Shown one piece after another: positions 10,229 to 22,900 of a stretch of DNA of 64,000 bases. Origin of the DNA: Dimorphilus gyrociliatus (lineage: Eukaryota; Annelida; Polychaeta; Dinophilidae); assembly GCA_904063045.1 (NCBI GenBank), contig CAJFCJ010000012.1:1860001-1924000 (forward strand), given 5' to 3'. The notes below the pieces were generated by a model, which saw only the letters and a program-made list of their open reading frames with translations, ran no database searches and was not told where the DNA came from. The position numbers and the translations under genes were made by a program. The stretch's first letter is position 1; each line of letters starts with the position of its first letter.

Positions 10229-12593
10229 TTAAATATGAACCCGATTTGGAATATGCTGAGGATCGAGATACGGATAAGAATATTTTAATGTCGGGTTTTC
10301 TTTCCTTTTCTGCTCTCTTAACTTGCTTGCTTCGCTTAATTGAGCCAAATCTTGCTGAAATTCTTTTACAGCTTGGATACACATAGGCTCGTAATGAGCG
10401 TGATCCTCTCCTAATGATCTTGCTTCGGTATTGCTGATTAATTTGGTTAAAGCTGCAGTCTCACATGTGACTTGTTTGGATGGTATGAAAGAGCATAATT
10501 CATCTTCTGTTATAGGTTGCTTAGTTCTTGGTGGTGAGCCCTTTAACAGCAGGGGATAACTGGGAGGGAATGCACAGTGATCATACAATGGCAGAGAGGT
10601 TGCTGCATGAACACCCGTACACGTCCATATAATACCAGTTGCTATTTTAATGATTTCATCCTGAGTTTTTACAGAAGGCGGAAGCCCATTCACTCCGATT
10701 CCTCCAAATGACCTCTCTCTAGCCAATTCGCCAATAAATTGTTGAAGCTCGTAATCTTTTATAACTGAGTCCATGTCCTTGTAATAAATTTTAATTACCT
10801 TTGTTACATAAGAATTCATCACTTTGTGTAGTGGTATAGCCTCATCCCTGTAAGAGTAGTTTGGTAGAACATTCAGATCAAGAAGACCTCGTTGTTCCAA
10901 TTCTCGCGGTACACAGCCCTAGAAAAGAAACCAGAATACAAATTTAATTCTATGTTCGTTGGTAAAAATATTTTAATTATAAATTACTTGAATGTCCAAG
11001 CACCAAGCCTCCGCTGCCCTTATGCATAGCTCTAAAGTTCCCTTTCTCCCTACTGAAAGATTTCTCTCTGCCCAGCCTGACTCTGAGAGCAATTCATTGA
11101 CAACTCGCCTGTTCAAAGAAGGTATATGAGCTAGATGAGGATATAGTAGTCTATGAAGAGGATGAGATGGTGCTAGATGGCGTTGTAAGGCCACAGAAAT
11201 TCCTTCCATCATCATGTGTGTAATACCAAATCTCCATAGACAAAAGCTTAATGTTGCATCAGCATGATTAAACCACATCTTTGCAGCTATCCAAGTCAAC
11301 TTCGGATCGGAGGGAAAGAAAACGGGCCCATCTCTTTCTAGTTGAATCGCAATGGGTTGGAGCTTTTTATCTCCAGAAACGAAGAACAAACCAATAGCCG
11401 CATCACACAGATGTCTTCCGGGAACTGTGGTAACACCTTCCAACAAATGAGAATGATCAACGAAGAACAATCTTCTAGCCTGTATGATCTGTTTCACTGA
11501 CCATCCTTCCAGGAAAGGCTTAAGCATATCATGAGTAACTGGTAGTCGATCAGGAAGAGAATGACATAAACAGATACTAGTCGGCAAACACCCTGCTAAG
11601 CGTTGGGCGCCGAAGCAACAATCGCTAGACCAATCAGACTTACAAGCTGGAGTTGGAAGACCTCCAGGACCATCAAATAATTGAACAACTTCATCAAAAC
11701 CGGCAAACGATGTGGAAGTTGTTCTCGCTAATCCATATTGTGCAAGAAGTTCTGTTTTTCTTCTTATCAGATCCCAAAACGGAGCAAGTTCCGAACTAGT
11801 ATCGATAACGTCCCTCTGTTGTAGGGGCGCATGGGCCACCAATTGAGCATATTGATGTGAAGATCTGTTATCATAAGGTATGATTTGTATATTTATTTAT
11901 CAGCCCGATAAATTATAAACATTTTAATGATACAATTTCTATAAAAAGTAATTTGTCTTATAAAAAACATGCTATTGAAGATAACAAATCAGTTATAATA
12001 ACGTTCTAAAATTTTTAACTTGTTTTCCTCGTTTAAAACTGATAATAAAAAGTTTCGAAATTGTCGTAAAGACGTTATTTTATTGTTTCAAGCTGACCTA
12101 CCGATTTTCTATTAGCTCCGCTTCTCTTAATTTGGCATGAGCGTCATTCTGAGGTAAGCTAGTGTCGTTTCTTTTCACTCGTATCCTTCTTCCTGCCTTT
12201 AACCAACGACCAATAGGAAAATGTGTTATAAGGCCTTTCGCCCTACTATGAACTGTAATAACATCGCATAGCCAATCAGCGTCCGAGTCATTTGGGTCTC
12301 TCCAGATTTCCAACTCTGTAACCGATGACAATTGGTCCCATGATTCCGCTTGAAAGACGTCAGTATGCCCAGGTTGCGGATCCATAACTTCTACTGGTAT
12401 CTCGTCAACATGAATACCTGTATGAAAAAGCTGTTTATCAATCTGAAACTTTCTTTTGCATGACTATCAGACCCATATTGTCATAGGCAATCATTCGCAA
12501 TCTGACATTCGTAGCCGACGGTCTGGCATCTCCTGTCCTTATATAAATCCAATAATTTACGGCTCCTTTTACCGCGCAACAGTTATTCCCCAT
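10229..12593 (-). CDS. PLAT-lipoxygenase homologue with two iron-ligand histidines replaced
   Basis: Four exons, 12593-12473, 12417-12102, 11864-10988 and 10918-10229, splice to 667 residues, the size of animal lipoxygenases (human 5-LOX 674). A PLAT/LH2 domain occupies about residues 1-150 (VNYWIYIRTGD, ELEIWRDPND, ADWLCDVITV, RWLKAGRR). The catalytic-type helical domain follows (LPVTHDML, PIAIQLERDGPVFFPSD, WIAAKMWFNHAD, LNVLPNYSYRD, IPNRVHI). By family alignment the iron ligands should be His, His, His, Asn and C-terminal Ile. Here the first two positions are Ser352 and Arg357 (ATLSFCLWRFGITH in place of the HQ-x4-H helix), the Asn position is Ser546, and only His542 and the terminal Ile667 remain. 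Classical fatty-acid dioxygenation therefore looks lost. The N-terminus MGNNCC resembles a dual acylation signal. Confidence 0.9.
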
Positions 12594-12949
12594 CTTTCAC
12601 AGGTACATTTATCAGATTAATCACCGCCCTTATCACCTGGATCAACCTGAGTCACGTGACAATATAAAAAAAACTGGTATACTTGAAACTAACAGCCTCT
12701 TTTATTTCCGTTTCTTTGAATATTTAAAAATATTGAAGTCTTATTGTCTGTACTTGTTACTAATTCCGTTGTTTCTGTTTGTTTTTATCAATCTTATATG
12801 TTTATTAAGGGAAAAATAATAACTTGAATATCTGGAGTAGATTATGACAGACTGTACAGCATGATAAATAATATGTATTGCTTGTCAAACTAAAAAGTTT
12901 ACAATTGAAAGAGTTATCGATATATATATATTGTTTTTATACAGTGAGT
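12594..12949. other. Intergenic: lipoxygenase promoter and N-acetylneuraminate lyase 3' flank
   Basis: The proximal part (12594-12665) is relatively GC-rich and carries the CACGTG palindrome. The remainder is AT-rich with (TA) runs near 12920. No gene seen. Confidence 0.5.
12651..12660. promoter_or_regulatory. Perfect CLEAR/E-box palindrome GTCACGTGAC upstream of the lipoxygenase gene
   Basis: An exact GTCACGTGAC lies 58 bp upstream of the lipoxygenase-like start codon. This is the optimal site for MiT/TFE (TFEB, HLH-30), USF and related bHLH-zip factors. The sequence is certain; use in this promoter is inferred from position. Confidence 0.5.
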
Positions 12950-14253
12950 TTACTTAAGTTTGTATTTATTATTATATTTTTCCATTAGAGATTTTATCTT
13001 TGGAAGTGAATTGTCTATAATAGAGTTCCTGTCAACACTCTTTAATGGACATCTAACAGGACCTAGGTTAATATCCAGAAAGAAACTTGTAAAAGTTTTT
13101 AAAGATGTAATACCACGCCCTATAGATAAAATATATAGTTAATATATCTCTATACTACTAGAAGAATACTTGTATAAATTACCATTTTCAAAGATAATCT
13201 CTAAAAATTCCTGAGCAAAAGTTTGAATTTCAAGAGCCTTTTTAAGATTTCCATCTTCGAATGAACTGATTAATTCCGTGTAGACGTTCCCTGTTTCGCG
13301 TGTTATTTTGTAAGATCTGAATGATATATTAATACAAGTAGATTGTTATTATTCTTACCAATATAGTTATAAGTTGAACCAATAGCTGCATCTATCCCAA
13401 ATACCATGGCTCCTAACAATTGTTCGTCCATACCGTAGAGAATGTTATATTTTCCATTATCAATCATTCTACACAAATTTATTTCAGACAAGTTCCAATG
13501 ACTATATTTCAAACCCCGAAGATTAGGTATTCTCTTTGCAGCTGTCCATAGAAACTCTTTCATGCATACTAAGTTTAAAACGGAAAAGAAACATAGATGA
13601 TAGGGATTGATAAATTATCAGATTATTTACATTGGATATTCGTTCTCATAGGAATATGATAATAGTAGAAAGGAATGTTAGGGGCTTCACTCGCTACTCT
13701 TGAACAGTAGTCAATCAAATCGTCTAGAACGATTTGAATATTTTCCTATTTAATTAAAGTGCAATAGATACAGACCAATTGTTTCTGGTTTAAAGTAGGT
13801 CGGTGCCATAGCTGAAATGGCGTCAACATGCTTTTCATTACAAAATCTCGCTAATCTACAAGCATCTTTTACGGACTCGGCGCCGACATGAATTATTACA
13901 TTTTCTAAATTATTTTTCTCCTTAACATTCATCCAATGTTCACTTAATTTGTTCCTCTCTTCAACACTTAGGGAAAGACCTTCTCCAGTAGAACCATTAA
14001 CTATTAAAGTTTACTTAATTAGAAATAAGTTAATTCTATTATCTAAAACTTTACCAAACACGTTTTTAACGTTGATACTACTCAATTTTTCAGCATATTT
14101 ATCAATTATCCCATAATTGACATACCTACAATTAAATTTATTACATATACTTTGTTAGCAAAAGTACAAAAGTAATGATTAATAAACGTACTGATTATCG
14201 TCAAAGGGCGTAAAAACAGCTGCTACTAAACCCTTTATTCTATAATTACTCAT
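12950..14253 (-). CDS. NPL: N-acetylneuraminate lyase (sialic acid aldolase)
   Basis: Cytosolic class I aldolase of the DHDPS/NAL family, cleaving N-acetylneuraminate to N-acetylmannosamine and pyruvate. At least seven exons. The first is 14253-14192 (MSNYRIKGLVAAVFTPFDDN), the second starts at 14125 and the last ends at 12950. Diagnostic motifs are all present: VNGSTGEGLSLSVEER (the G[ST]TGE carboxylate-binding loop), FYYYHIP with the catalytic tyrosine, GLKYSH with the Schiff-base lysine, and LYGMDEQLLGAMVFGIDAAIGSTYN. The C-terminal exon reads GITSLKTFTSFFLDINLGPVRCPL, equivalent to the family's MGPPRLPL region. An intact active site implies a working enzyme. The gene diverges from the small membrane-protein gene at 14800. 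Confidence 0.93.
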
Positions 14254-14799
14254 TTTGAATGTAGCCATTCTCTGTTTATTCCGTATGTACTTTACTAATA
14301 TAATTACTCCCACAAAATATATTTAAAAAACAAATTAATGATAAGATAAAAGTTTCAATAGATATCTGCATGTTTTTTTTTTACTCTTATTTGTTTATTA
14401 CTTGTATTTAATGCAACTATTTCCATATTTATGAATTATTTAATAGATGTTGTTTTTTTTTCATTTAAATATTCGTACTAATGAAATGCTTATTCTATTG
14501 TAAACATTATCTATTATATAAGATACCAAATTTGTTTGTATTATCATTTATTCACTAGATGGCGCTTTTTTTATCATCTCATAGCATAGCATCATCTATT
14601 ACTTGTATATTAAGTAAATTATGAGATAGTTCCTACAAATATAAATAGATATTATTAATACGACGAATTGTTATTCATAAAAACCCAAGTATTAGCAATA
14701 AAAATACGAAAACTGTGTTACCCCGAGAGACGGCAAACACCCTTTACTAATCCATGAAGATCAATACGCCCTGCACATAGTCCGCAAGAAAATTCCGCC
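14254..14799. other. Divergent intergenic region with a CTCF-like site
   Basis: 546 bp between the N-acetylneuraminate lyase start and the small membrane-protein start, AT-rich apart from the last 100 bp. The notable element is the CTCF-like match at 14553-14566. The segment 14710-14799 is more GC-balanced and is probably 5' UTR of the rightward gene. No other gene seen. Confidence 0.5.
14553..14566 (+). promoter_or_regulatory. CTCF-like motif CACTAGATGGCGCT
   Basis: The 14 bases TCACTAGATGGCGC (14552-14565) match the CTCF consensus CCASYAGRKGGCRS at 13 positions. The site lies between two divergent genes. Matching sites occur at 45334-45348 and 56662-56675. Binding is inferred only. Confidence 0.4.
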
Positions 14800-15134
14800 A
14801 TGATTGCGCACGTTCAGAAAATTTTCGCTTTGTTCGTTACGATATTCGCTATTGTCAGTGCTCAAGAGAGTAAGTAACAAACAAAAATAATCAATAAATA
14901 AGGATGATAATTAATTATTACCGAGAGCCTTCGCTTTTCAACCTATTTTGTTTGTCATTCATTTGACATTGTTGTGATTTTTTATTCTTAGGCATAAATC
15001 CACACGAGGGTTTCAACGTCTTTCTGCACGCTGGTATAGCTTTATTAATGAGCTTCGGTATCTTAGCATCATGCGCAGTTGGTGTAAATGTCCTCAGTAA
15101 ATATTGCGCTAAACGTATTGGCAAAGCCGAATAA
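14800..15134 (+). CDS. 70-residue secreted/single-pass membrane protein, unrecognised
   Basis: Two exons, 14800-14869 and 14992-15134, join across the codon AGC to give 70 residues. A signal peptide is clear (IFALFVTIFAIVSAQES). A short ectodomain (INPHEGFNVF) follows, then a transmembrane helix (AGIALLMSFGILASCAVGVNVL) and a short basic cytosolic tail (SKYCAKRIGKAE). The layout is that of a tiny type I regulator such as FXYD proteins, but the FXYD motif is absent and I recognise no family. Just after the stop, AAAAA|gtaagt and ttttcag|ACTC could bound a 3' UTR intron (about 15138-15255). An AATAAA sits near 15648. Confidence 0.75.
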
Positions 15135-16925
15135 AAAGTAAGTAACGATTAAGAGATGCATTTAATTTTACTCTTTATAGAATATATATGTGCATACAGT
15201 ATTTTTAAATATCATACAATAAATGAGATAATATATATTATTCCATAATTTTCAGACTCATCCCACCGATATCGTAGAGATTTCAAGGAAATTGTGTGAT
15301 TTAGTTGTTTTTTCCTAGCTATATTGACTTATTACGCATAAAAAGGATATAAATTATTATAGAGCATGTTTTTTTAATTGTTAAAAAACACTATTTTAGT
15401 ATCTTGTTTAGACCTTTTACCAATTTTTGTTTGTTTATATATCGTCCATTGCATTGTTATATTCAGAGAAGAAAAAGTTGGAACAAACCTATATAATAAG
15501 ATAAGTCAAAAAATGTTCTTAAGAAAATTTAAATAATACAATTTAAAATGAACACTGCTGAAGAATTTTTGACATTACGTAAAAAAAAAAGAATAAAAGA
15601 ATAAAGAACAAAAAAATATGTAACGTTCCTTCGTTCTATTTGCATCAAATAAAGAGTAAATTCCGTGAATTCTATAATGGGTAAACTGTATTGTGATCTT
15701 TATTCGCTTCAAAGTTAAGAGGAAATATATATAATATATATATATAATTCAATTCATAAAAAAAGATATTGAAAGAGGAAAAACGAGATATGGAAAAAGA
15801 GTCATAAAAAAAAAGAAAAGAAATTTTCATGCTATTTACAAAGAAGATTTAGCAAAGCAATCAAAATAGTTCTACTCGGTTTAACATAAATAATATTTGT
15901 ATATACGTATACATGAGATAATATTACTTTTTCAAAAAAGTTATGCCTTCAATTAGTATTTTAAAGAGAGTATGAAATTTATAGAAATATAATATATGAA
16001 AACAGTAAAAAAGAATACATGATACTTTTTAATTACTATACAGGTAATTTAATTATAGTAGTTTTTATTAAGTTATAAAAGTCTACTTAATTGAAGAAAG
16101 TTAGTTAATAGGGGAAAATAAGTTTCTCTCCTTCTCTTCTTTTGTCTATATATATCTTTGAAATAATATATGTACGGTTTGTATGATGAAAGGCATTCTT
16201 TTAGTTTTTTCCTAATAATTTTTTCTAACTTGTTATTTTAGAACGCAGTTCTTTCACGGAAAAACACAGTAAAGAAAAACATTCTTTTTTGTTCCATTTG
16301 CGCAATAGTTATTCTTTCTTTTTCTGGATTGCTTCTAGATCATGATCTTATTCTTATTTCAGATGTAACGTTTTGTAAATTAAAAAGATATAACGCGTTT
16401 TTTTGTAAATGTCCTTTAAAAGGAAAACTATTTAGATATAATTTTTTTGAAGTCCTAAGTAGAGTATAGAAAAAACACCCCTATATTATTTTTTACTTTC
16501 AAATGAAATTTTTTATTTTAAATTTATAACTTGAACAAAAGTTCAATATTTATAAAATTAATAAAATTTCCAACTTTCCAACAGAAAAGATAATAGTACA
16601 TTCTATAATTTTTCTCATATTTTATATTTAATAGAATGAATCCCTTACAAAAATTTTATTATAAACCAAATATAACCGTTTCCTACTCTATAAAATAGTA
16701 GAAAATTTTCACTTTGCACCACGGAACCACACGTTGACGTGCTAAATTACGTCCGTCTCCAGTGCAGCTGCGCATATTCTGCAAGTTAACTACAAAGCGT
16801 CTACCAAAGTGTACTGATTATATTTCTTTTGTAGACTTGGATGGGATTATGAAATTTTAGAAAAGTCTGCTTATTAGATTTCATAATTTTTCTCTACAAA
16901 ATTCGTCTGCTGCTAAGCACTCAAG
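15135..16925. other. 1.8 kb gene-free stretch: long 3' UTR candidate and UBR promoter
   Basis: Very AT-rich, with no open frame of note on either strand. The first 500 bp probably belong to the 3' UTR of the small membrane-protein gene. A (TA)-rich run lies near 15728-15748. The distal part (16720-16925) is GC-richer and should be the promoter of the UBR gene. It contains the 34-bp module 16760-16793 shared with 53994-54027. Confidence 0.5.
16760..16793 (+). repeat. Promoter module, copy 1 (TGCGCA...CAAGTTAACTAC)
   Basis: Bases 16768-16793 match 54002-54027 at 23 of 26 positions, and the match extends 8 bases to the left with 5 more identities. The core is CTGCGCA-x3-TCT-x-CAAGTTAACTAC. This copy lies 133 bp upstream of the UBR start codon. 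TGCGCA resembles an NRF1 half-site and GTTAAC an HNF1-like half-site. Confidence 0.5.
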
Positions 16926-19900
16926 ATGGAGGTGCTGACAGCATTTGGAGATGTTTCTGATCATTTTAGTCAATTAGACTTTGATAAAATAATTTCTGTA
17001 AGTTCTATTATCTAAATTATTATCCATAAATCTGAACATGAAATAGTGGATTAACAGCAAATAACAGTCATCGATTGTCAATTAATATTAAATATCTCCC
17101 TTCCAGGATTGGACAGACTCTGTAGACAATTCTGAAAGCTTTAACGAAAAATTACGAAATTACATCAAAAACAACATTCTTAAAGTACTTCATCCTAGTC
17201 CTGAGTGTGATCTAAATGTTGAAGAGCCTAAAATTGATACGTACTTCTTTAAACTTTTCGAGGTTTTCATTTGTGGTAATAAGGAGACAGAGAAAACTTT
17301 CAACGAACTAAAAAACCTCGACAGTCCGTCCGTTATTTGTGGCAAAGTCTTTAAAACAGGAGAGCCTGTATATTCCTGCAGGTTTGTGTCTATAGCATAA
17401 ATAAAGCGAGACAAATACTTTGACAGTTAAAAAATATTTTCAGAGACTGCAGTGTCGATCCAGCTTGTGTGTTATGTATCAAATGCTTTAACAGCAGTAT
17501 TCACAAAAAACATCATTATAAGGTAAGTTACTTATGTTTTTTTTTTTATTAATATAATATGATCATGTGAAAATTAAGATAACTGCATCTTCGGGTTGTG
17601 GTTATTGTGATTGTGGCGATCCAGAAGCCTGGAAAGATGGAGTATATTGTTCGCTGCACGAGCCAAAACTAAAGTCTGATTCAAATAAGGTGTGCCCTAG
17701 ACTTTGACCATACTCTATAGTATTTTCATTTTGAATGTATTGTTAATTATATAGCCACTCGCAATGGATAACTTGCCTGAAGAAGTAAAAAAACGAGCTA
17801 CAGCTATATTTCTCTTCCTGTCAAATTATATACTTGAAATTTTGACTATAAAAGAAAACGATTGCCTTCCAGAACGTTATCAAGCTCTTGCTAAGAGTGA
17901 AAACTTTGTAACAATGTTGTATAATGATGAAATCCATACATATGAGCAAGTAAGAGCGCTAATTATGATCCAAGTCCATTTATTGTTTTAATAAATATTT
18001 TCACGACATAGGTAATAAGTGCTCTAATGAAGTCAATCAAGTGCGAGCAGAAGAGAGCCGTAGATATCGCTACGTTTGTTGATAAAGAGGGAAGGGCAGC
18101 TATATCCTTCGGCCCAAAAGCTAATTGTCTCCGTCTGAAAGAAGAAATTGAAAAAACTACAGCTAGATCTACTGGTCAAGGCTCAATTCAACCATCCCTA
18201 CTGGTTTGTCATATTATAAAAGATAAAGAACGGAAAGATATATATACATGTTTTTTTAAAACAGGTAAAAGTTATTCATAATTCAATTGTTGCTCATCAA
18301 ATGTTTGCAATGAGAGCACTCTCGTGGTTTCTAAACATTGCTGGAAAATCAGGTACAGCAATTGAAATTGAAGTAGTTTTTGTTAACAATGGAAACTATT
18401 GTTTTTATTTTCTATTAAAAGATGGACTGCTCCATTTGTTCTGCTCTCTATCAATGACCTCACCCGTAACGTATCCTAATGCAACGGAAACAATTATTGA
18501 AGAAAGTATGTTGGCCGATACTGATCTATGGAAAGGTAGTTCTTCCGTTATAAATATGTAAAAGTAATGGCTAACTAAACATTATTTATCTCCAATTGCT
18601 AGGCGCTAGACTTCTTTGCCACGAATTATTTATGACTGGTATTTTGAAAAATATTGACCTTAAACATAAATTTAGTAAAATTTTTGTAAAGGTAAGTAAA
18701 TTTCTAAATCGCTTAAATTCTTTGTATTGTCCAGTAGTTGTTAATTTAGTGTGAAATTTTTGTATATATAAAAATATTCTTAAAAAGTAGAGTATATCAA
18801 AGAGGGTTTGCGGTAAATGTGTTTCAGCATTATGCGAAAGTACAGAGAAACAATACTCGCGATGATCATGAACCCAACGTCTGTATAGCTACAGAGAGCG
18901 TGCAAATATTTACAGTACCGAGTCTGGTAAGTGACATTCTCAAGTCTATTCTTTTTTCAGGTATATCCAAGACTGTGTGCTGATTTTGTTATGGACGATC
19001 ATCATCGTTCCGTATCAACAATGAACTTTAGCGTTCAATTGCTGACAGTTTCCACTTTGGTAAAAAAAGATATCTTTCTTTCCCAAATAAATAAGCATCC
19101 TTCTTTTTTAAAGTTATTTTTTTTTTATATTGTTAATACAAACAAATTCATGTTCTTTAAGGCAAGGATGCTAATTCGAGAGGACAACGTTCTTGAAATT
19201 GTGTTAAAGTCTTTCATAGAAGAATGCAAGCATAAATTAAGTAATTTTCTTTTTAAATTACTGTCTCCTAGTTTTTACACTAATCAAATTTTTTGTGTTT
19301 CCCTATTCAGAAGACGACAAATTTAATTTTGATCGTAATGATAGAAGCTCAAGTAATAATGGACAACTAAGATATCGAAGAGCATTGTATATACTATACG
19401 ATGTTAAATACTTGCTCATAACTGTTCCTTCGGAGGACGAATGGGACAGTGCATTTTGTCAAAATTTTATCAATGGCCTAAACTATCTTCTTGACTTGCT
19501 ATCTTATTTACATGTATGTTTTTTTTTTTTGCTATCTTTGAAAATTTCTTATATAAGCTATACTTTTTGTAATAATTTTCTCCTTTTTTCTGGAAAAAAG
19601 GGTGTTGACTCAGTTAAACGACAAACTGGTGCACATATTGAATATGAAAGTGAATGGGAAGGAGCTTTTGGCTTACAAATCAAATTGTCTGATATCTTTG
19701 GGCCTTTTCTGGAATGGTGTAGCGTCAAAGTAATTTATTAAATTTTTTCTATATCATTCTTTGATTGTAAAAGCTTTTAATTTTACAATAACTTCCAGAC
19801 TTGCGTTCTTGAGGAAGCCTTTAAGAGAACTGTAAACTTAATTGAATCACAGAAAAATACACCATCAGTAGTCTGGAAAACAATCCCTCTTCAAGGTTTT

Positions 19901-22900
19901 CATTAATAAAATCCTGTTTATATATTGAAATTATATTTGTTACTTTATTATTTCAGTCGCCGGGTTCGAAGACGAGATTCACGTTGTTGATTACGATGTT
20001 TCAACGCATAAAGTGTCAGTCCATATTGCTTTACATAGATTTCTAGCAGGTTTGTACAACAATATATTTCTATACTTGTGCATAATGTTTTGAACTGAGT
20101 TACTTATTGCAAAATGTAGGTCTTTGTCCCGGCCTAAACGCCTACAATATCACGTTAACAGAATTATTAAGTCGGTCCGAATCAAGAGTAAGTAAACTTT
20201 GGTGTCATTTATTAATTTTGATTAGAATATACATTCTAATTGACTCTTTCTTTGTGTTTATAGCCTGGCTTATGCGATAGTGTTAAATCCAGAATTGCAT
20301 TACTCCTAGATCCAGTGCTTAGAGTGCAAGTACTAATTGCACAACATAGAGCTGGAATGTGGAGGAGGAATGGATTTTCTTTAATTAATCAAGTATGTTA
20401 AAACATCAAAGAAAGATTAAATTTATGTTAAATTCTTTTAGATATACTTCTATAGAAATGTTCGATGCCGAACTGAAATGCAAGATAAAGATGTTATTCT
20501 TGTACAAAAAATTGCTGCTGGTATTAGATACATATATTTTTTTATTTCGTTTTGCTTTGAAGTCTAACAATTTTACAGAGTTACCTCCAAATGAGTTCTT
20601 AGCTCACTGCCTAAACAAATACGGTTTACTTAATTGGATAAAGTACGATTTTTAATTAGTTTTTACACCAATATATAATTATTTTTAATCTTATATTTTA
20701 GACAAGAGTACGATGATGTAAGAACAGCACCAAGCGAAGACAGAGTTGTTCAAACCAGTGTTATTGCTGAAGAGTTTTTTATATTAATTCTGACTATTTT
20801 AAGTAAGTAAAATTTATTATCTCATTACACGTTGTTAAACATTTTTTTAAAGGCGAAAGATTTACTCCGAATATGGGTTGCGTTGATAAAAAAGACTCTA
20901 TTAAGCGAGAAATAATACATTTACTATGTTCTGGACCATTGTCTCATTCAGAATTGTGTAAAAGTTTGGTTGAAGATGTACGTTTCAATATTTGTTCCAT
21001 AAATAAAATATATACACTAATAAAATTATTCTTATATTTTTCAGATCTGCAATATGACAGAATTAGAATCTATCGTTTTGGAAGTTGCAGATAAAAAGTA
21101 AGTTAAATATAATATATATTTTTACCCACAAGTATTTAATTAGAATATTTCAGTCTTACCGTATATAAGATAATTTTTTTATTAGTGAGACTTTATGATA
21201 ACTTAATTAATATAAAATACTGAAAAGTTTATCAACTTTTTAAGGTTTTAAATCAAAGTAATAAGTAAAATATAGCTGTTTCGATATAACTAAAAAAGTA
21301 TTCCTTATGGAAATTAGGATAGTCTCACGTTAAGTTTCAAACATACATGTAATCATTTAATGCTATAGTTGAAAGAAAGTGTATATATTTATATTGAATC
21401 AATCATTTGTGTTTCTACATCCATTAAGGAAAATATCTTCCGGTAAAATCGAGTATTGTTTGAAGCAAGAATATTATGATTGGTACAATCCATTCTTCTA
21501 TCATTATGGCAAAACGGAACAAACTAAGGTAAATATGACTCCTACCACATAGAATAGTATAGATTTCTCTCTATATATTATTGTCTGTTATAAGTTTATC
21601 ATACGATTTCTATATTATATATAAATTATCTATACATATTGCAGTCGGAGCAAAGGCAGCTAAAGAGAAGAAAAGAGGCAAATGAAGAAGAATGTAAGAT
21701 TATACTCAATATATACTGTATATAATTTATACAAATTATATCTGTTCTTTCCACTTTCAACAGGTTTACCTCCACCTAAACCGCCCAAATTTCACAAAAA
21801 TATGGAGAGTATTCTTGAGCTTCTAAAATGTGATGTTATGATTTATTTGCAAAAACTTGTATTGGAGAGAATGGAAGCAAAGAGATCTAGATCAGCATCT
21901 GAAAATCAACTGCACATTGTTCTTCACCTTATTGCTTTAAGTTTATATGAAGAAGAGAATGCCCATAATGATGGAAAATGTTTTGGATATGTGAAAAAGG
22001 CCGTATCTGGTAAAAAATAAATTAAACAAATACTTATACTGAATATACAAAAATCTATTATTTTTTTTTTAGAACCATCATCAATTTATCAATTACTTAA
22101 GAAGTTATTAGATTCACCAAACGTAAAGTCACCACCAATGAGGAGTCTTTTAACATTTGTTTTTAAGGTTTTTTTCAAAAAGCGTATTTCGAAAAGCTTG
22201 AACTAATGACTGAAAATTCAATTCTTTTCGTTAGAAATTCATCATTGTTCGTCACTTGGTAGATTCATCAATTGGCTCAAAGATAGATAAAGATCTCGAA
22301 AGATTTCTTAGCCAGAGCGACAAAGAAAAAACCGAACAGAAAAAGAAGGCTGACATTGCAGCGAAACGTAGAAGAAGAATATTGGAACAAATGAATAAAA
22401 GACAAAAAGAATTTATTCAGTCCAACATTGAGTTATTTCGAAAAACTAAATCAGGTTCACAAGATGAAATTATGGAAACAGATACTTTGTTAGTTTCTTT
22501 TTTTTTTTATTTTAATGAAATTTCCATCTAATAATACTATTAAATCTTTAGAACTACGGATTCAGAAACTTTTCACGTAGCCCTTGGCGATGACAGGACC
22601 CACATAACTTCTCCTGTTTCTGTTGTGCGAAAAATTTGCATTCTATGTCAAGAGGAACAAGACATATCGATCTCATCGAAAAAACCAATGGTTCTTTGCT
22701 CTTATGTTCAAAAGTCGACTGTTTTATCTCAAAACCGAACCAAATGCGTTCAAAAAATAGGCGCATATTACGAATCCGTATTCTTTCCTGCAGATTTAAT
22801 ATTAGGAACGCACGTGAGCACGTGTGGTCATGTGATGCACGCCGATTGCTGGCAAAAGTATGCAGTTACATTCTCATATTTATTTAAATTTAAAAACTTA

